Part shown: positions 1-8,625 of the stretch, one piece after another
How positions within the stretch are numbered: position 1 is the first letter of the stretch
Layout: each line of letters opens with the position of its first letter
Assembly: GCF_040681875.1 (NCBI RefSeq)
Contig: NZ_JBFAZP010000001.1
Span: 868,001-932,000, forward strand
Source of the DNA: Longispora sp040681875
GTDB lineage: Bacteria > Actinomycetota > Actinomycetes > Mycobacteriales > Micromonosporaceae
Direction of reading: 5' to 3'
Length of the DNA: 64,000 bases
Notes under the pieces: model-generated
The model's database searches: none
Told to the model about the DNA's origin: nothing
The model's input: the letters and a program-made list of their open reading frames with translations, nothing else
Made by a program: the position numbers and the translations under genes

Positions 1-714
1 GGCGGCCCGGGCCGGGTAGACGGCCACCGGGGGCGAGTCGGACCGGATGTTCCACAGCACCCGGCGGTCGACGAACACGCTGGGCATCAGGGGCAGGCCC
101 CGGCCGCGCAGGTCGAGGTCGAGGTCCCACGGGTCGTCGGCGAGCAGCCGGTCGCCCGCCCAGCGGACCGTCGGGTGCAGGGTGTCGAACAGCCGCCGGG
201 GGCCGCCCTCGGCCAGCTGCCGGGACCGGTGCGCGATGTCGCCCTCCAGCAGGGACCGCATCCGGGGCCAGTACGGCAGGATCGCGGCCTCGTGCCAGGC
301 GGACACCGCGTCGGCGAGTACCCCCAGCAGCTGTTCCGGGTCCTCCAGGCCCGCCCGGACCCGGGGCGCCAGGGGTCGGCGGACCGTGGTCGCGGTCAGG
401 TCGGCGGTGACCACGTCGGGTGGGGTGGCCCGCAGCAGGGCCAGCTCGTCGCTGAACTCGACCAGCGGGCCGGCCGGCGGCGGGGTCAGGAAGTCCGGCA
501 GCCACGCGCCCGGCGCGGCGACGTCCCGCAGGAACGGCAGGCCGGCGGTCGCCCGGTGCCGGACCTCGCGGACCCAGGGCAGGTGCACGGCGTGCCGGCC
601 GGGGTCGGCCAGGGCGTACAGGCTGCGGACCGTCTCCCAGAGCGGGGAGATGCCGAACCGGACGTCGGCGACGTCGGCGACCTCGAACCGGATCACGCTC
701 ACCGGGTACTCCAT
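1..714 (-). CDS. ArsR-like/DUF5937-type transcriptional regulator, C-terminus cut off by window edge
   Basis: The reading frame enters from the left edge and begins at ATG 714. A better-spaced start is GTG 702, which has GGAG six bases before it. The N-terminal half resembles the sensor part of DUF5937/ArsR-type regulators: a strand with VIRFEVADVADVRFGISP, followed by a helical stretch with ALADPGRHAVHLPWV. The winged-helix half would lie outside the window, so DNA binding is inferred from the family and not seen. It is divergent from the inositol-monophosphatase-like gene, and a perfect 7-bp inverted repeat sits between the two. Presence of a gene is fairly sure; the family name is moderately sure. 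Confidence 0.6.
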   Translation of the reverse strand, partial: MEYPVSVIRFEVADVADVRFGISPLWETVRSLYALADPGRHAVHLPWVREVRHRATAGLPFLRDVAAPGAWLPDFLTPPPAGPLVEFSDELALLRATPPDVVTADLTATTVRRPLAPRVRAGLEDPEQLLGVLADAVSAWHEAAILPYWPRMRSLLEGDIAHRSRQLAEGGPRRLFDTLHPTVRWAGDRLLADDPWDLDLDLRGRGLPLMPSVFVDRRVLWNIRSDSPPVAVYPARAA

Positions 715-716
715 TC

Positions 717-748
717 GGTGTGGGCTTAATCCTTGAGGGTTCCACACC
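717..748. promoter_or_regulatory. Inverted repeat, candidate operator between divergent genes
   Basis: GGTGTGG (717-723) and CCACACC (742-748) form a perfect inverted repeat separated by 18 bases. It lies in the 55-bp gap between the ArsR-like gene and the gene at 770. ArsR-type repressors usually bind such dyads over their own promoter; assignment to this regulator is inference. Confidence 0.4.
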
Positions 749-769
749 GGCCTGCCGTCGACTGGACAC

Positions 770-1609
770 ATGACGACGACGATGGACGGACCGGCCGTGG
801 ACCGGGAACTGCTGGACTTCGCGGTGTCGGTGGCGGGGCGGGCCGGCGCGCTGTCGGCGGAGATGTTCTTCGCCGGGGCGCCGAGCACCCTCAAGCCGGA
901 CGGCACCGAGGTCACCGACGCGGACCTGGCGGTGGAGGACCTGATCCGGGCGGAGCTCGGCCGGTACGCGCCCGACGACGGGATCCTCGGCGAGGAGGCC
1001 GGCGAGAGCCCCGGCAGTTCGGGGCGGCGCTGGATCACCGACCCGATCTCGGGCACCGCGTACTTCAGCCGCCGGATGCCGCTGTTCGCGAACCTGCTCG
1101 CCTACGAGGACGAGTACGGCCCGGCGATCGGCGTGATCAACATGCCGGTCCAGCGGGAACTGGTCTTCGCCGCCCGGGGCCTGGGCTGCTGGGTGCTGGC
1201 CGGCCCGACCGACGACGTCACCGCCGCCCGCCGCACCCGGGTGGGCGGCCGGACCCGGCTGGACGGCGCGCTGACCCTGGCGATGAACCAGCACACCTGG
1301 TCGGAGGAGCTGCTCGTCGCGCTGCACCGCCGGGTGGCCGTGGTCGGCGCGATCCACCACGTGGCCGTGCACCTGGTCACCGGGCGGGCGGACGCCGCCG
1401 TGATCACCGGGCAGGGGTACGACGACCTCGCCCCGCTGCCCGTGATCCTGCGCGAGGCCGGCGGCCGGGTGACGGACCTCGACGGCGCGCCGGTGCTGAC
1501 CGGGGACGGCAGCGTGCTCGCCACGAACGGGGCGCTGCACGGGGAGTTCCTGGGGCTGGTGGCGGGGCTGCCCCGGGCGGGGCGGCCGAAGGCGCTCAGC
1601 CGGGAGTGA
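770..1609 (+). CDS. Inositol monophosphatase-family protein with altered metal site
   Basis: A 279-residue protein of the IMPase/HisN phosphatase superfamily, which dephosphorylates sugar, inositol or histidinol phosphates using Mg2+. Visible motifs are VTDADLAVE (about 48-56), GEEAG (74-78), WITDPISGT (88-96) and a C-terminal YDDLAPLPVILREAGG. The family signature is DPIDGT; here the second metal-binding Asp is Ser94, which should weaken or abolish metal site 2. The WDxAA motif is also degraded to YDDLAP. It may be a low-activity or binding-only paralogue. Start ATG 770 has no clear ribosome binding site; a second ATG lies four codons on. Confidence 0.8.
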   Translation: MTTTMDGPAVDRELLDFAVSVAGRAGALSAEMFFAGAPSTLKPDGTEVTDADLAVEDLIRAELGRYAPDDGILGEEAGESPGSSGRRWITDPISGTAYFSRRMPLFANLLAYEDEYGPAIGVINMPVQRELVFAARGLGCWVLAGPTDDVTAARRTRVGGRTRLDGALTLAMNQHTWSEELLVALHRRVAVVGAIHHVAVHLVTGRADAAVITGQGYDDLAPLPVILREAGGRVTDLDGAPVLTGDGSVLATNGALHGEFLGLVAGLPRAGRPKALSRE

Positions 1610-1761
1610 GGCAGCCCGGGGGCCCGGGCTGCGGACGAGGGCGCCGACCGGGGGGGCGGAGCCGCGACTACGGCGGATTTCCAAGACCGGCTTCCCACAA
1701 AATGTCAGGGTGACGTAAGGAGGCCGCACCGGTCTCCGGTACCTGAGGAAAGGACGGACCC

Positions 1762-2091
1762 ATGCACAGTCGTTTCACGGCACTCGCCCTCCTCTGCGGC
1801 GGCCTGCTGTCCACCGTGGCCCTGGCCGCGCCGGCCCACGCGGACCCCGCCGAACCCGTCGCCGCGTCCATCCCCGCCAAGTGCGTGGACGGCACCCGGA
1901 TCCGGTCGTCGCCGCCGGACGGCACGGTCGTCGGGCTGTGCTACGCGCCGCACTCCGTGACCGCGCACTGCCGGCCCAGCACCGCGACCGGCTACTGGGT
2001 GCGGATCACCGACGCCACGACGGAGGTCAGCGGCTGGGTGAGCGGAAACCTCGTCAAGGCCGTGGGCTGGGAGAACCTGCCGTACTGCTAG
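1762..2091 (+). CDS. Small secreted protein with SH3-like domain
   Basis: A 109-residue protein with a clear Sec signal peptide: basic start, hydrophobic LALLCGGLLSTVALA, then AxA cleavage near AHA/DP (about residue 27). The mature part, with GTRIRSSPPDGTVVGLCY and WVRI...VSGWVSGNLV, looks like a bacterial SH3-type wall-binding domain. Four Cys in the mature part could form two disulfides. A GAGGAAAGGA ribosome binding site precedes the ATG. It is followed by a hairpin terminator, so it is probably monocistronic. Function beyond possible cell-wall or peptide binding is unknown. Confidence 0.7.
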   Translation: MHSRFTALALLCGGLLSTVALAAPAHADPAEPVAASIPAKCVDGTRIRSSPPDGTVVGLCYAPHSVTAHCRPSTATGYWVRITDATTEVSGWVSGNLVKAVGWENLPYC

Positions 2092-2101
2092 GACCGCGCC
2101 C

Positions 2102-2124
2102 CCGCCGGGCCCCCCGCCCGGCGG
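2102..2124 (+). terminator. Hairpin terminator after the SH3-like gene
   Basis: Perfect 9-bp stem (CCGCCGGGC/GCCCGGCGG) with a 5-base loop, ten bases after the stop codon. It has no U tract, as is common in actinomycetes. Confidence 0.6.
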
Positions 2125-2191
2125 CGGCACCCTTCCCAGGCGACCGTCACTGTGCGTATTGTGTGGGCTTGGGCGAGACAAGGGGATCTTG

Positions 2192-5100
2192 GTGGAGTTT
2201 CGAATCCTGGGTCCGTTGGAGATCCGGGCCGACGACGGCACGGTACGCCAACCGGCACGGCGGCGGCAGCGCCTCCTCCTCGCGATCCTCCTGACCCGCC
2301 CCAACCAGCAGGTGTCCGCCGCCCGGCTCGTGGACGAGCTGTGGGCGGGCGACCCGCCGAACTCCGCGGGCGCGAACCTGCAGTCCTACGTGTCCGACCT
2401 GCGCCGGCTCCTCGGCCGCGACCGGCTGCCGCACCAGAACGGCGGCTACCTGATCCGGGTCGACGACGCCGAGCTGGACACGACCGCGTTCACGGCGCGG
2501 CACGCGCTCGGCCGGGCGGCCCTCGACCGGGGCGAGCACGACGAGGCGGGCGAGCAGCTGGCCGCCGCCCTGGACCTGTGGCGGGGCGACGTCCTGGAGG
2601 ACCTGCCCGAGCTGGACTGGCCCGAGGCCAGCCGGTGGGAGGACCTGCGCCAGGTGGCCGCCGAGGACGCGATGGCGGCGATGCTGGGCCTGGGCCGGCA
2701 CGACGAGGCGGCCGCCGAGCTGCGGATCCTCACCCGCCGGTACCCGCAGCGCGAGCGGTTGTGGAGCCAGCTGATGCTCGCCCTGTACCGCTCGGGCCGC
2801 CAGACGGAGGCCCTGGCCGCCTACCGGGAGTTCTACCGGCTGATCACGGCCGAGTTCGGCGTCGAACCCGGGGCGGAGCTGCGCCGGCTGCATTCCCGGA
2901 TCCTGGCCACCGACCCCGAACTGGACGCGCCGGCCGCGTCCACCGCCCCCCGGCCCCGGCAGCTGCCCGCGTCCGGGTCGGCGTTCACCGGCCGGGAGGA
3001 GCACCTGGCCACCCTGGACGGGCTGCCCGGCGATGTCACCGTCGCGGCCGTCGTCGGCGGCGGCGGGGTCGGCAAGACCACCCTCGCCGTGTACTGGGCC
3101 CAGCGCGCCGCCACCCGGTTCCCCGACGGCCAGCTGTACGTGGACCTGCGCGGCCACGCCCCGCCGCCGGCCCGCCCGCTGCGCCCGGCCGAGGCGCTCG
3201 CCGGCTTCCTCCGCGCGCTCGGGGTGCCCGCCGAGCGGGTGCCCACCGACGTGCACGAGGCGGCCGGTATGTTCCGCACCCTGCTCGCGGGCCGCCGGGT
3301 GCTGGTGCTCCTGGACAACGCGGCGTCGGCGGAGCAGGTCCGGCCGCTGCTGCCGGGCGGGAACAGCTGCCTGACGGTGGTGACCAGCCGGGACCGGCTG
3401 TCGGGGCTGGTCGCCGTGGACGGCGCGCACCGGCTGACCCTGGGCGCGCTGACCCCGGCGGAGGCGCGGGCCTTGCTGGCCCGGGTGCTGGGCGCCGAAC
3501 GGCTCGACGCGGAGCCCGCCGAGGTGGACGCGCTGGTCCGGCTGTGCGCGGCGCTGCCCCTGGCCCTGCGGGTCGCCGCCGCCGTGCTCGCCGACCACCC
3601 GGACCGGACCCTCGCCGGGTACGTGGCGGAGCTGTCCGGCGGCCGGGGGCTCGACGCGCTGGAGATCAGCGGGGACGGGCAGGCCGCCGCGCGGGCCACG
3701 TTCGACCTGTCGTACGCGCGGCTCGGGCCGGACGCGCGCCGGCTGTTCCGGCTGGTCGGCCTGGCCCCGGGTACGGACATCAGTCCCGCCTCGGCGGGGG
3801 CCGTCGCGGGGATCGGGGTCGCGGAGGCCACCCGGCTGCTCGACCAGCTCGCGGCGGCGCACCTGGTGAGCGCCGGCCCGGACCGGTACGGCTGCCACGA
3901 CCTGCTGCGGCTGTACGCGGTCGAGCGGGCCGAGCGGGAGGACTCCTCCGCCGAGCGCGCCGGCGCCCTGGACCGGCTGACCCGGTACTACCTGGGGACG
4001 GCGGACGCGGCGGCCCGGCTGCTGTACCCGAACAAGATCCGGCTGGCCCCCGAGACGGACCCGGCGGCACCGGAGGGGATCCCGCTGGCCGGGCGGTCGG
4101 ACGCCTCGGCCTGGCTGGAGGCCGAACTGGCCAACCTGGTCGCCATGGTCACCGCCGCCGTGGACCGGGGCGCGCTGGCCGACGCGGCCCTGCTCGCCGA
4201 CGCGCTGCGCGGCTACTTCTCCACCCGGCCGCACCCGCTGGACTGGTTCACGGTCGCCGACGCGGGCCTGGCCGCCGCGACCGGCAGCGGGGACCTGCGG
4301 GCCCAGGCCGCCGCGCACCTGAGCCTGGCCAGCGCGCACGCCTGCGTCGGCCGGCACGACGAGGCCATCCACCACTTCGGCATCGCCGTCGAGTTCGGCG
4401 ACAAGGCCGACTGGCCCGAGCTGACCGCGACGGCGCTGACCAGCGTCGGGTCCAGCCACGCCATGCGGGGCGAGTGGCCGGCGGCGATCGACCACTACCA
4501 GCGGGCCCTCACCCTCAACGAGGAGATCGGCCGGGTGACGGGCGCGGCGGTGAACCTCACCGAGATGGGCCTGGCCTACATGGAACTCGGCCGGCCGGAG
4601 CTGTCCGTCGAGCACCAGCGCCGGGCGATCGACACGTTCCGCCGGGCCGGGCAGCGCAACGGGGAGGCGCACGCCCGCAACCGGCTCGGCATGGCCTACC
4701 ACGCGCTCGGCCGGCTGTCCGCCGCCGTCGAGCATCTGACCGCCGCCCTGGACCTGGCCCGCGAGCTGGGCGACCGGACCGCCGAGTGGGCCGTCCTGGA
4801 CAGCGCGGCGCTCGCCTATCTGGATGTCGGGGACCAGGACCGGGCCGACGGGTACGCGCGGGCAGCCCTGGAGCTGACCCCGCAGGTCCCGCAGCAGAAC
4901 CTGGCCGCGTACGTGCACAACACGGTCGCGTTCGTGGCCCTGCGCGGCGGCCGGCTCGACGAGGCCGCCACCGAGTTCGCCACCGGGCTGCGGCTGGCCC
5001 GGCAGAGCGGCCACCGGCCGGCCGAGGGCGGGGCGCTCGTCGGCCAGAGCGCCACGCACCTGGCCCAGGGCCGGCCCGCCGAGGCCTGCGAGGACGCCCG

Positions 5101-5428
5101 CCGGGCCCTGGTGCTGGCCACCGACGAGGAGGGCAGCGAGCTGCGGGCCCGGGCCGGGGTGGCGCTCGCAGAGGCGCTGGTCGGGCTCGGCCGGCACGAA
5201 GAGGCCGCCGGGCACGCCGAACGGGCCGCCGAGGTGCACCGGGCGGGCGGCTACCGGCTCGGGTACGCCCGCGCGCTCGTCGTCCTCGGGCACGCCCGGG
5301 CCGGGATCGAGGGGGCCGACCCGGCGGAGTGCTGGCGGGAGGCGTACGCGATCCTCGCGCGGGCCGGGGCCACCCCGGAGGCGGCGGCGGTGGCGCAGTA
5401 CCCGCGAATCGTTCCTCCGGGGTCGTGA
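2192..5428 (+). CDS. AfsR/SARP-family transcriptional regulator (large, with NB-ARC and TPR)
   Basis: About 1078 residues. Domains in order: an OmpR-type winged helix (about 5-85, RRQRLLLAILLTRPNQQVSA), a BTAD bacterial activator domain (about 90-240, ending ALAAYREFYRLITAEFGVEPG), an NTPase with P-loop GGGGVGKTT (near residue 288) and Walker B VLVLLDNA, then C-terminal TPR repeats (about 690-1040, for example AIDHYQRALTLNEEIG). This matches AfsR-type activators of secondary metabolism. GTG 2192 is chosen because AGGGG lies six bases upstream and SARPs begin VEFRILGPLEI; an ATG at 2159 in frame is less likely. No biosynthetic cluster is adjacent, so its target is unknown. Confidence 0.9.
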   Translation: MEFRILGPLEIRADDGTVRQPARRRQRLLLAILLTRPNQQVSAARLVDELWAGDPPNSAGANLQSYVSDLRRLLGRDRLPHQNGGYLIRVDDAELDTTAFTARHALGRAALDRGEHDEAGEQLAAALDLWRGDVLEDLPELDWPEASRWEDLRQVAAEDAMAAMLGLGRHDEAAAELRILTRRYPQRERLWSQLMLALYRSGRQTEALAAYREFYRLITAEFGVEPGAELRRLHSRILATDPELDAPAASTAPRPRQLPASGSAFTGREEHLATLDGLPGDVTVAAVVGGGGVGKTTLAVYWAQRAATRFPDGQLYVDLRGHAPPPARPLRPAEALAGFLRALGVPAERVPTDVHEAAGMFRTLLAGRRVLVLLDNAASAEQVRPLLPGGNSCLTVVTSRDRLSGLVAVDGAHRLTLGALTPAEARALLARVLGAERLDAEPAEVDALVRLCAALPLALRVAAAVLADHPDRTLAGYVAELSGGRGLDALEISGDGQAAARATFDLSYARLGPDARRLFRLVGLAPGTDISPASAGAVAGIGVAEATRLLDQLAAAHLVSAGPDRYGCHDLLRLYAVERAEREDSSAERAGALDRLTRYYLGTADAAARLLYPNKIRLAPETDPAAPEGIPLAGRSDASAWLEAELANLVAMVTAAVDRGALADAALLADALRGYFSTRPHPLDWFTVADAGLAAATGSGDLRAQAAAHLSLASAHACVGRHDEAIHHFGIAVEFGDKADWPELTATALTSVGSSHAMRGEWPAAIDHYQRALTLNEEIGRVTGAAVNLTEMGLAYMELGRPELSVEHQRRAIDTFRRAGQRNGEAHARNRLGMAYHALGRLSAAVEHLTAALDLARELGDRTAEWAVLDSAALAYLDVGDQDRADGYARAALELTPQVPQQNLAAYVHNTVAFVALRGGRLDEAATEFATGLRLARQSGHRPAEGGALVGQSATHLAQGRPAEACEDARRALVLATDEEGSELRARAGVALAEALVGLGRHEEAAGHAERAAEVHRAGGYRLGYARALVVLGHARAGIEGADPAECWREAYAILARAGATPEAAAVAQYPRIVPPGS

Positions 5429-5447
5429 GCCCGGCAGAATGGGGCGC

Positions 5448-6197
5448 GTGAAGGTCGACGCGCCGTACGCGCAGGGCACGCCCTGCTGGGTCGAGCTGAT
5501 GGCCCCCACCGACCAGCGGGGCGCCCTCGGGTTCTACCGGGAGGTGTTCGGCTGGACCGGGGAGACCGGTCCGGCGGAGTACGGCGGGTACACGATGATG
5601 CTCCTCGACGGCCGGCCCGTCGCCGGCATCGGCGTCACGGTGCCCCGCCAGCCGCCCCCGTTCTGGGCCACCTACCTGGCCACCGACGCGGCCGACGCCG
5701 TCGCGGGCCGGATCCCGGGGGCCGGCGGGCAGGTGCTGATGCCGCCGACCGACGTGCCGACCGTGGGCCGGATGTTCCTGGCCGCCGACCCGACCGGCGG
5801 CGTGTTCGGCGTGTGGCAGGCCCTCGACTTCTTCGGCGCGGGCATCGTCAACGAGCCCGGCGCGTGGACGTGGAACGAGCTGGACACACCCGACGCGGGG
5901 GCCGCAGCGCCGTTCTACGCCGACGCGTTCGGGATCACCGTGCGGCCGGTGACCGACCGGCCCGACTACCGGGTGTTCACGGTCGCAGACCGGCCCGTGG
6001 CGGGGCTGCGGCAGGGCGGGGGCGCGCCGCGCTGGGCGGTGTACTTCGCGGTCACCGACCCGGACGCGACGGCCGGGGCGGTGCTGCGGGCCGGCGGGCA
6101 GGTCGTGCGGGAGCCGGAGGACGTGCCAGGGGTGGGGCGGGTGGCGGTGCTGGTGGACCCGCAGGACGCGGAGTTCTCGGTGCTGCGGCCGGCCTGA
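5448..6197 (+). CDS. Two-domain VOC (glyoxalase/bleomycin-resistance fold) protein
   Basis: A protein of 249 residues made of two VOC domains: residues about 8-115 (WVELMAPTDQRGALGFYREVFGW) and about 125-245 (WNELDTPDAGAAAPFYADAFG). Similar actinobacterial proteins are annotated as hydroxylase or CFP30B-like; substrate unknown. It starts 19 bp after the SARP gene and is likely co-transcribed with it. A CAGAAT box exactly seven bases before GTG 5448 also allows a separate leaderless transcript. An ATG at 5439 is the alternative start. Confidence 0.8.
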   Translation: MKVDAPYAQGTPCWVELMAPTDQRGALGFYREVFGWTGETGPAEYGGYTMMLLDGRPVAGIGVTVPRQPPPFWATYLATDAADAVAGRIPGAGGQVLMPPTDVPTVGRMFLAADPTGGVFGVWQALDFFGAGIVNEPGAWTWNELDTPDAGAAAPFYADAFGITVRPVTDRPDYRVFTVADRPVAGLRQGGGAPRWAVYFAVTDPDATAGAVLRAGGQVVREPEDVPGVGRVAVLVDPQDAEFSVLRPA

Positions 6198-6250
6198 CAC
6201 CCACGATCGACACCCCTCGACGGGTACCGGCCGGGAGCGGTCGGTCCGGT

Positions 6251-6290
6251 CGCCTGTCGCCTGTCGCCTGTCGCCTGTCGCCTGTCGCCT
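6251..6290. repeat. Heptanucleotide microsatellite, 5.7 copies of CGCCTGT
   Basis: Uninterrupted direct repeat of a 7-bp unit, (CGCCTGT)5 plus CGCCT. Its last base is the first base of a TAGAGT -10-like box (6290-6295) eight bases before the ATG of the next gene. The array therefore fills the -35/spacer region. Confidence 0.95.
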
Positions 6291-6303
6291 AGAGTCTGGC
6301 GAC

Positions 6304-7242
6304 ATGAGTGTGGTTTCGCGGGTGGTGACCCGGTCCTCCGACGGGCGGATCCTCGGCTTCGACGTGTCCCGCCCGGCCCGGGAGGACGCGGTCCTCGTAC
6401 CGGACGTGACGTTCGCCGTGCCCGACGGCGACGAGCCCCAGGGCCCGTCGGTGGCCCCGGACCTGGGCGCCGCCGTGTACGCGACCGCCGACGCGGTGGT
6501 GTGCCTGGCCCCCGACGGCGGCCCGGTCTGGCGGCTCGACCTCGGCACCGGCCCGGCGACCCACCACACCGCGTGGTCGACCTGCCGGTACTCCCCCGAC
6601 GGCGCCACGGTCTGGGTCTACCTGCCCGACATCATGGCCGGGCGCGGCGACACGGACCGGTGGCTCGTCCTGGACGCCCGCTCCGGGGCCGTCCTCGCCC
6701 GCGCCGACCTGGACACCACCGGCCAGGGCGGCCACCAGGTGCCCGACCCCGACGGCGTCCACATGCTCCTCGACGTGGGCGAGGGCCAGGACGGCACCGT
6801 CGTGTACCGGGGCCGGCTGGACGGGGGGACGCTCGCCCTGACGGAGTACCCGTGGAGTGACCGGGTGTTGACGGGGTTGGCGCCCGACGGGCGGCGGGGC
6901 ATGACCGTCGACCACAGCCAGCAGGACGTGGCGTTCCACGCGCACCCCGGCGGCGAGGTCCTGGTCGTGGTCACGGTCGCCGAGCTCGGGGACGAGGAGG
7001 CCGCCATGGAGTGGAGCGGCGGCTACCTCGACCCGGCGACCGCCGTGGTGACGCTCGTCGGGGAGACCGGGGACGGCGAGGACTGGCACCGGCACGCGCT
7101 GCTCGATCCGGGCACCGGCGCGGTGCTCGGCGACCTGGCGGCGGGTTCCCGCGACCCCTACGACCTCGAACTCGTCGGCGACGGGTCGTGGCTGACGACC
7201 GACGCCGACGGCAGGGTGTGGCGGCGGGTCCGCCGGGCCTGA
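6304..7242 (+). CDS. Hypothetical beta-propeller-like protein
   Basis: A 312-residue cytoplasmic protein with no signal peptide or membrane segment. Repeating blocks such as CRYSPDGATVWVYLPD, GLAPDGRRGMTVD and DPDGVHMLLDV suggest a WD40/YVTN-type beta-propeller without catalytic motifs. I do not recognise a specific family. TAGAGT lies eight bases before the ATG, so the transcript is nearly leaderless. The spacer of this promoter is made of a 7-bp microsatellite, so its expression could change with copy number. Confidence 0.7.
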   Translation: MSVVSRVVTRSSDGRILGFDVSRPAREDAVLVPDVTFAVPDGDEPQGPSVAPDLGAAVYATADAVVCLAPDGGPVWRLDLGTGPATHHTAWSTCRYSPDGATVWVYLPDIMAGRGDTDRWLVLDARSGAVLARADLDTTGQGGHQVPDPDGVHMLLDVGEGQDGTVVYRGRLDGGTLALTEYPWSDRVLTGLAPDGRRGMTVDHSQQDVAFHAHPGGEVLVVVTVAELGDEEAAMEWSGGYLDPATAVVTLVGETGDGEDWHRHALLDPGTGAVLGDLAAGSRDPYDLELVGDGSWLTTDADGRVWRRVRRA

Positions 7243-7298
7243 GCGACCGGCTCCCGGGCCGCGACCACGCCTGCCCCGCCGGACGGGCTCACCGGGGC

Positions 7299-8021
7299 CT
7301 ACGGGCGCGCGGTGCCCGCCATGTCGGCGGCGCTCCGTGCCTCGGTGTCCCCGGAGAAATAGCCGGTCAGGCGGCCGATCCCGCCGTCGCGGACCTCCGC
7401 CAGCAGCATGCCGTTCTCCTCGTGCCCCGGCCGGCCCGGCGCGTCGGCGGTCCGCCCGGCCCAGCGGAGCACGAACCCGTCGGCGGTCGGCGTCCAGTGC
7501 CGTTCCGTCAGATGCCGGCCGGCGGGCGCGTCCCCGGCGAGCAGCCCGGTCAGGTCCGCGACGCCGGCCGGCGGGCGGTGCGCCCGGGGCAGGTGCACGT
7601 CCAGGACGGCGTCGGGCGCGAACAGTCCGGGGCGGGGCGCGTTGGTCTCCAGGTACGCGGCGAGCCGCTCGACCAGGCCCGTCGCGTCGCACAGCTCGTG
7701 CAGGAAGGTCAGGTCCGCCAGGCTCGGGCGGTGCCGGCCCTCGACCCGGTCGAGGTTGGTGAACGTGACCGGCCCGGTGCACAGCCCGGCGAGCCGGCGG
7801 GCGGCCTCGTCCGTCTCGGGCAGGCCGGAGTTGACCATGGCCGACTCGTAGGAGGCGAACTCGTTGACCGCGACGTAGCGGCCCGGGGCGTCCCGGTCGG
7901 CGTAGAGCTCGTCCCGGAGCAGGGTGCGCCTGCCCTCGGTGGCCGCCCACCACCCGGCCTCCAGCCGGCGGAACTCGTCCACCCGGTCGGTGCTGAACGT
8001 GATGATCTGCACGAAAGACAT
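7299..8021 (-). CDS. Monooxygenase-like plus SnoaL-like domain protein
   Basis: A 240-residue protein. The N-terminal about 100 residues (SFVQIITFSTDRVDEFRRLE...YVAVNEFASYESAM) resemble the dimeric alpha/beta-barrel antibiotic-biosynthesis monooxygenase fold. The C-terminal half (AYLETNAPRPGLFAPDAVLDVHLP...GRHLTERHWTPTADGFVLRW) resembles SnoaL/NTF2-like domains. Start ATG 8021 has GGAGG five bases upstream; an upstream in-frame Leu/Met extension is rejected. Convergent with the propeller-like gene and divergent from the cupin gene. Substrate unknown. Confidence 0.75.
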   Translation of the reverse strand: MSFVQIITFSTDRVDEFRRLEAGWWAATEGRRTLLRDELYADRDAPGRYVAVNEFASYESAMVNSGLPETDEAARRLAGLCTGPVTFTNLDRVEGRHRPSLADLTFLHELCDATGLVERLAAYLETNAPRPGLFAPDAVLDVHLPRAHRPPAGVADLTGLLAGDAPAGRHLTERHWTPTADGFVLRWAGRTADAPGRPGHEENGMLLAEVRDGGIGRLTGYFSGDTEARSAADMAGTARP

Positions 8022-8221
8022 GGCTTCCTCCAGCACGCCGCCCGGGCCGCTCCATCCCGGATCCTATGACGCGCGCCGTCGGCCCGCCGGGGAACGGAGG
8101 TCGTCGCCCGACCGCGCCCGGTGTCCGCTGTCCGGGCTCCGCAAAGCCCGGCCCCGGGCGTCGCGGCGTGCCTACGCTCAGGGGGAACGCGCCTGCGCTC
8201 AGCGTGGAAGAGGTGGTCACC

Positions 8222-8581
8222 ATGTCCGAACTGCTGAACAAGAGCTTCGACAAGCCCGACGAGACCCGGATGTTCGAGGGGCACGGGCACGCGGACGTCC
8301 TGATGATGGGCGACCGTCCGGTGGCGCGCGGCCAGTTCGAGCCGGGCTGGCGCTGGTCGAACGACGTCAAGCCGATCGCGGGGACCGAGTCCTGTCAGGT
8401 CTCGCACCTGGGCTACGTGCTGGAGGGCCGGATGCGGGTCTTCATGGACGACGGCAGCGAGTACGACCTGACGCCCGGCCACGTCGTCGCGATCCCGCCG
8501 GGGCACGACGCCGAGGTGCTCGGTGACGGGGCGTGCGTGATGCTCGACTTCGGGGAGATCTCCGGGTACGCCAAGCGGTGA
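8222..8581 (+). CDS. Cupin-domain protein
   Basis: A 119-residue single-domain cupin. Motif 1 is seen around CQVSHLGYVLEGRMRVFMDDG (about 58-78), motif 2 around YDLTPGHVVAIPPGHDAEV (about 82-100). Metal binding is possible through His residues in both motifs. An extended ORF runs upstream, but GGAAGAGG eleven to four bases before ATG 8222 supports this start. TACGCT near 8173 is a possible -10 box. Role unknown. Confidence 0.8.
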   Translation: MSELLNKSFDKPDETRMFEGHGHADVLMMGDRPVARGQFEPGWRWSNDVKPIAGTESCQVSHLGYVLEGRMRVFMDDGSEYDLTPGHVVAIPPGHDAEVLGDGACVMLDFGEISGYAKR

Positions 8582-8593
8582 CCCCGTGGCGCG

Positions 8594-8620
8594 GGGCCGC
8601 CGGTCCGGCCCGGGCGGCCC
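8594..8620. terminator. Bidirectional hairpin between convergent genes
   Basis: 8-bp perfect stem (GGGCCGCC/GGCGGCCC) with an 11-base loop between the cupin gene and the NIPSNAP gene. Confidence 0.45.
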
Positions 8621-8625
8621 GGCGC

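Noticed and set aside
2147..5509. Large antisense reading frames of 1000-1570 codons, such as 2147-5509 minus, 40254-44966 minus beyond the small gene, and 46230-49367 plus
   Set aside because: They run opposite SARP, metE and S8 genes with clear families. Very high GC leaves antisense frames open; the translations are Arg/Pro/Gly-rich with no domain.
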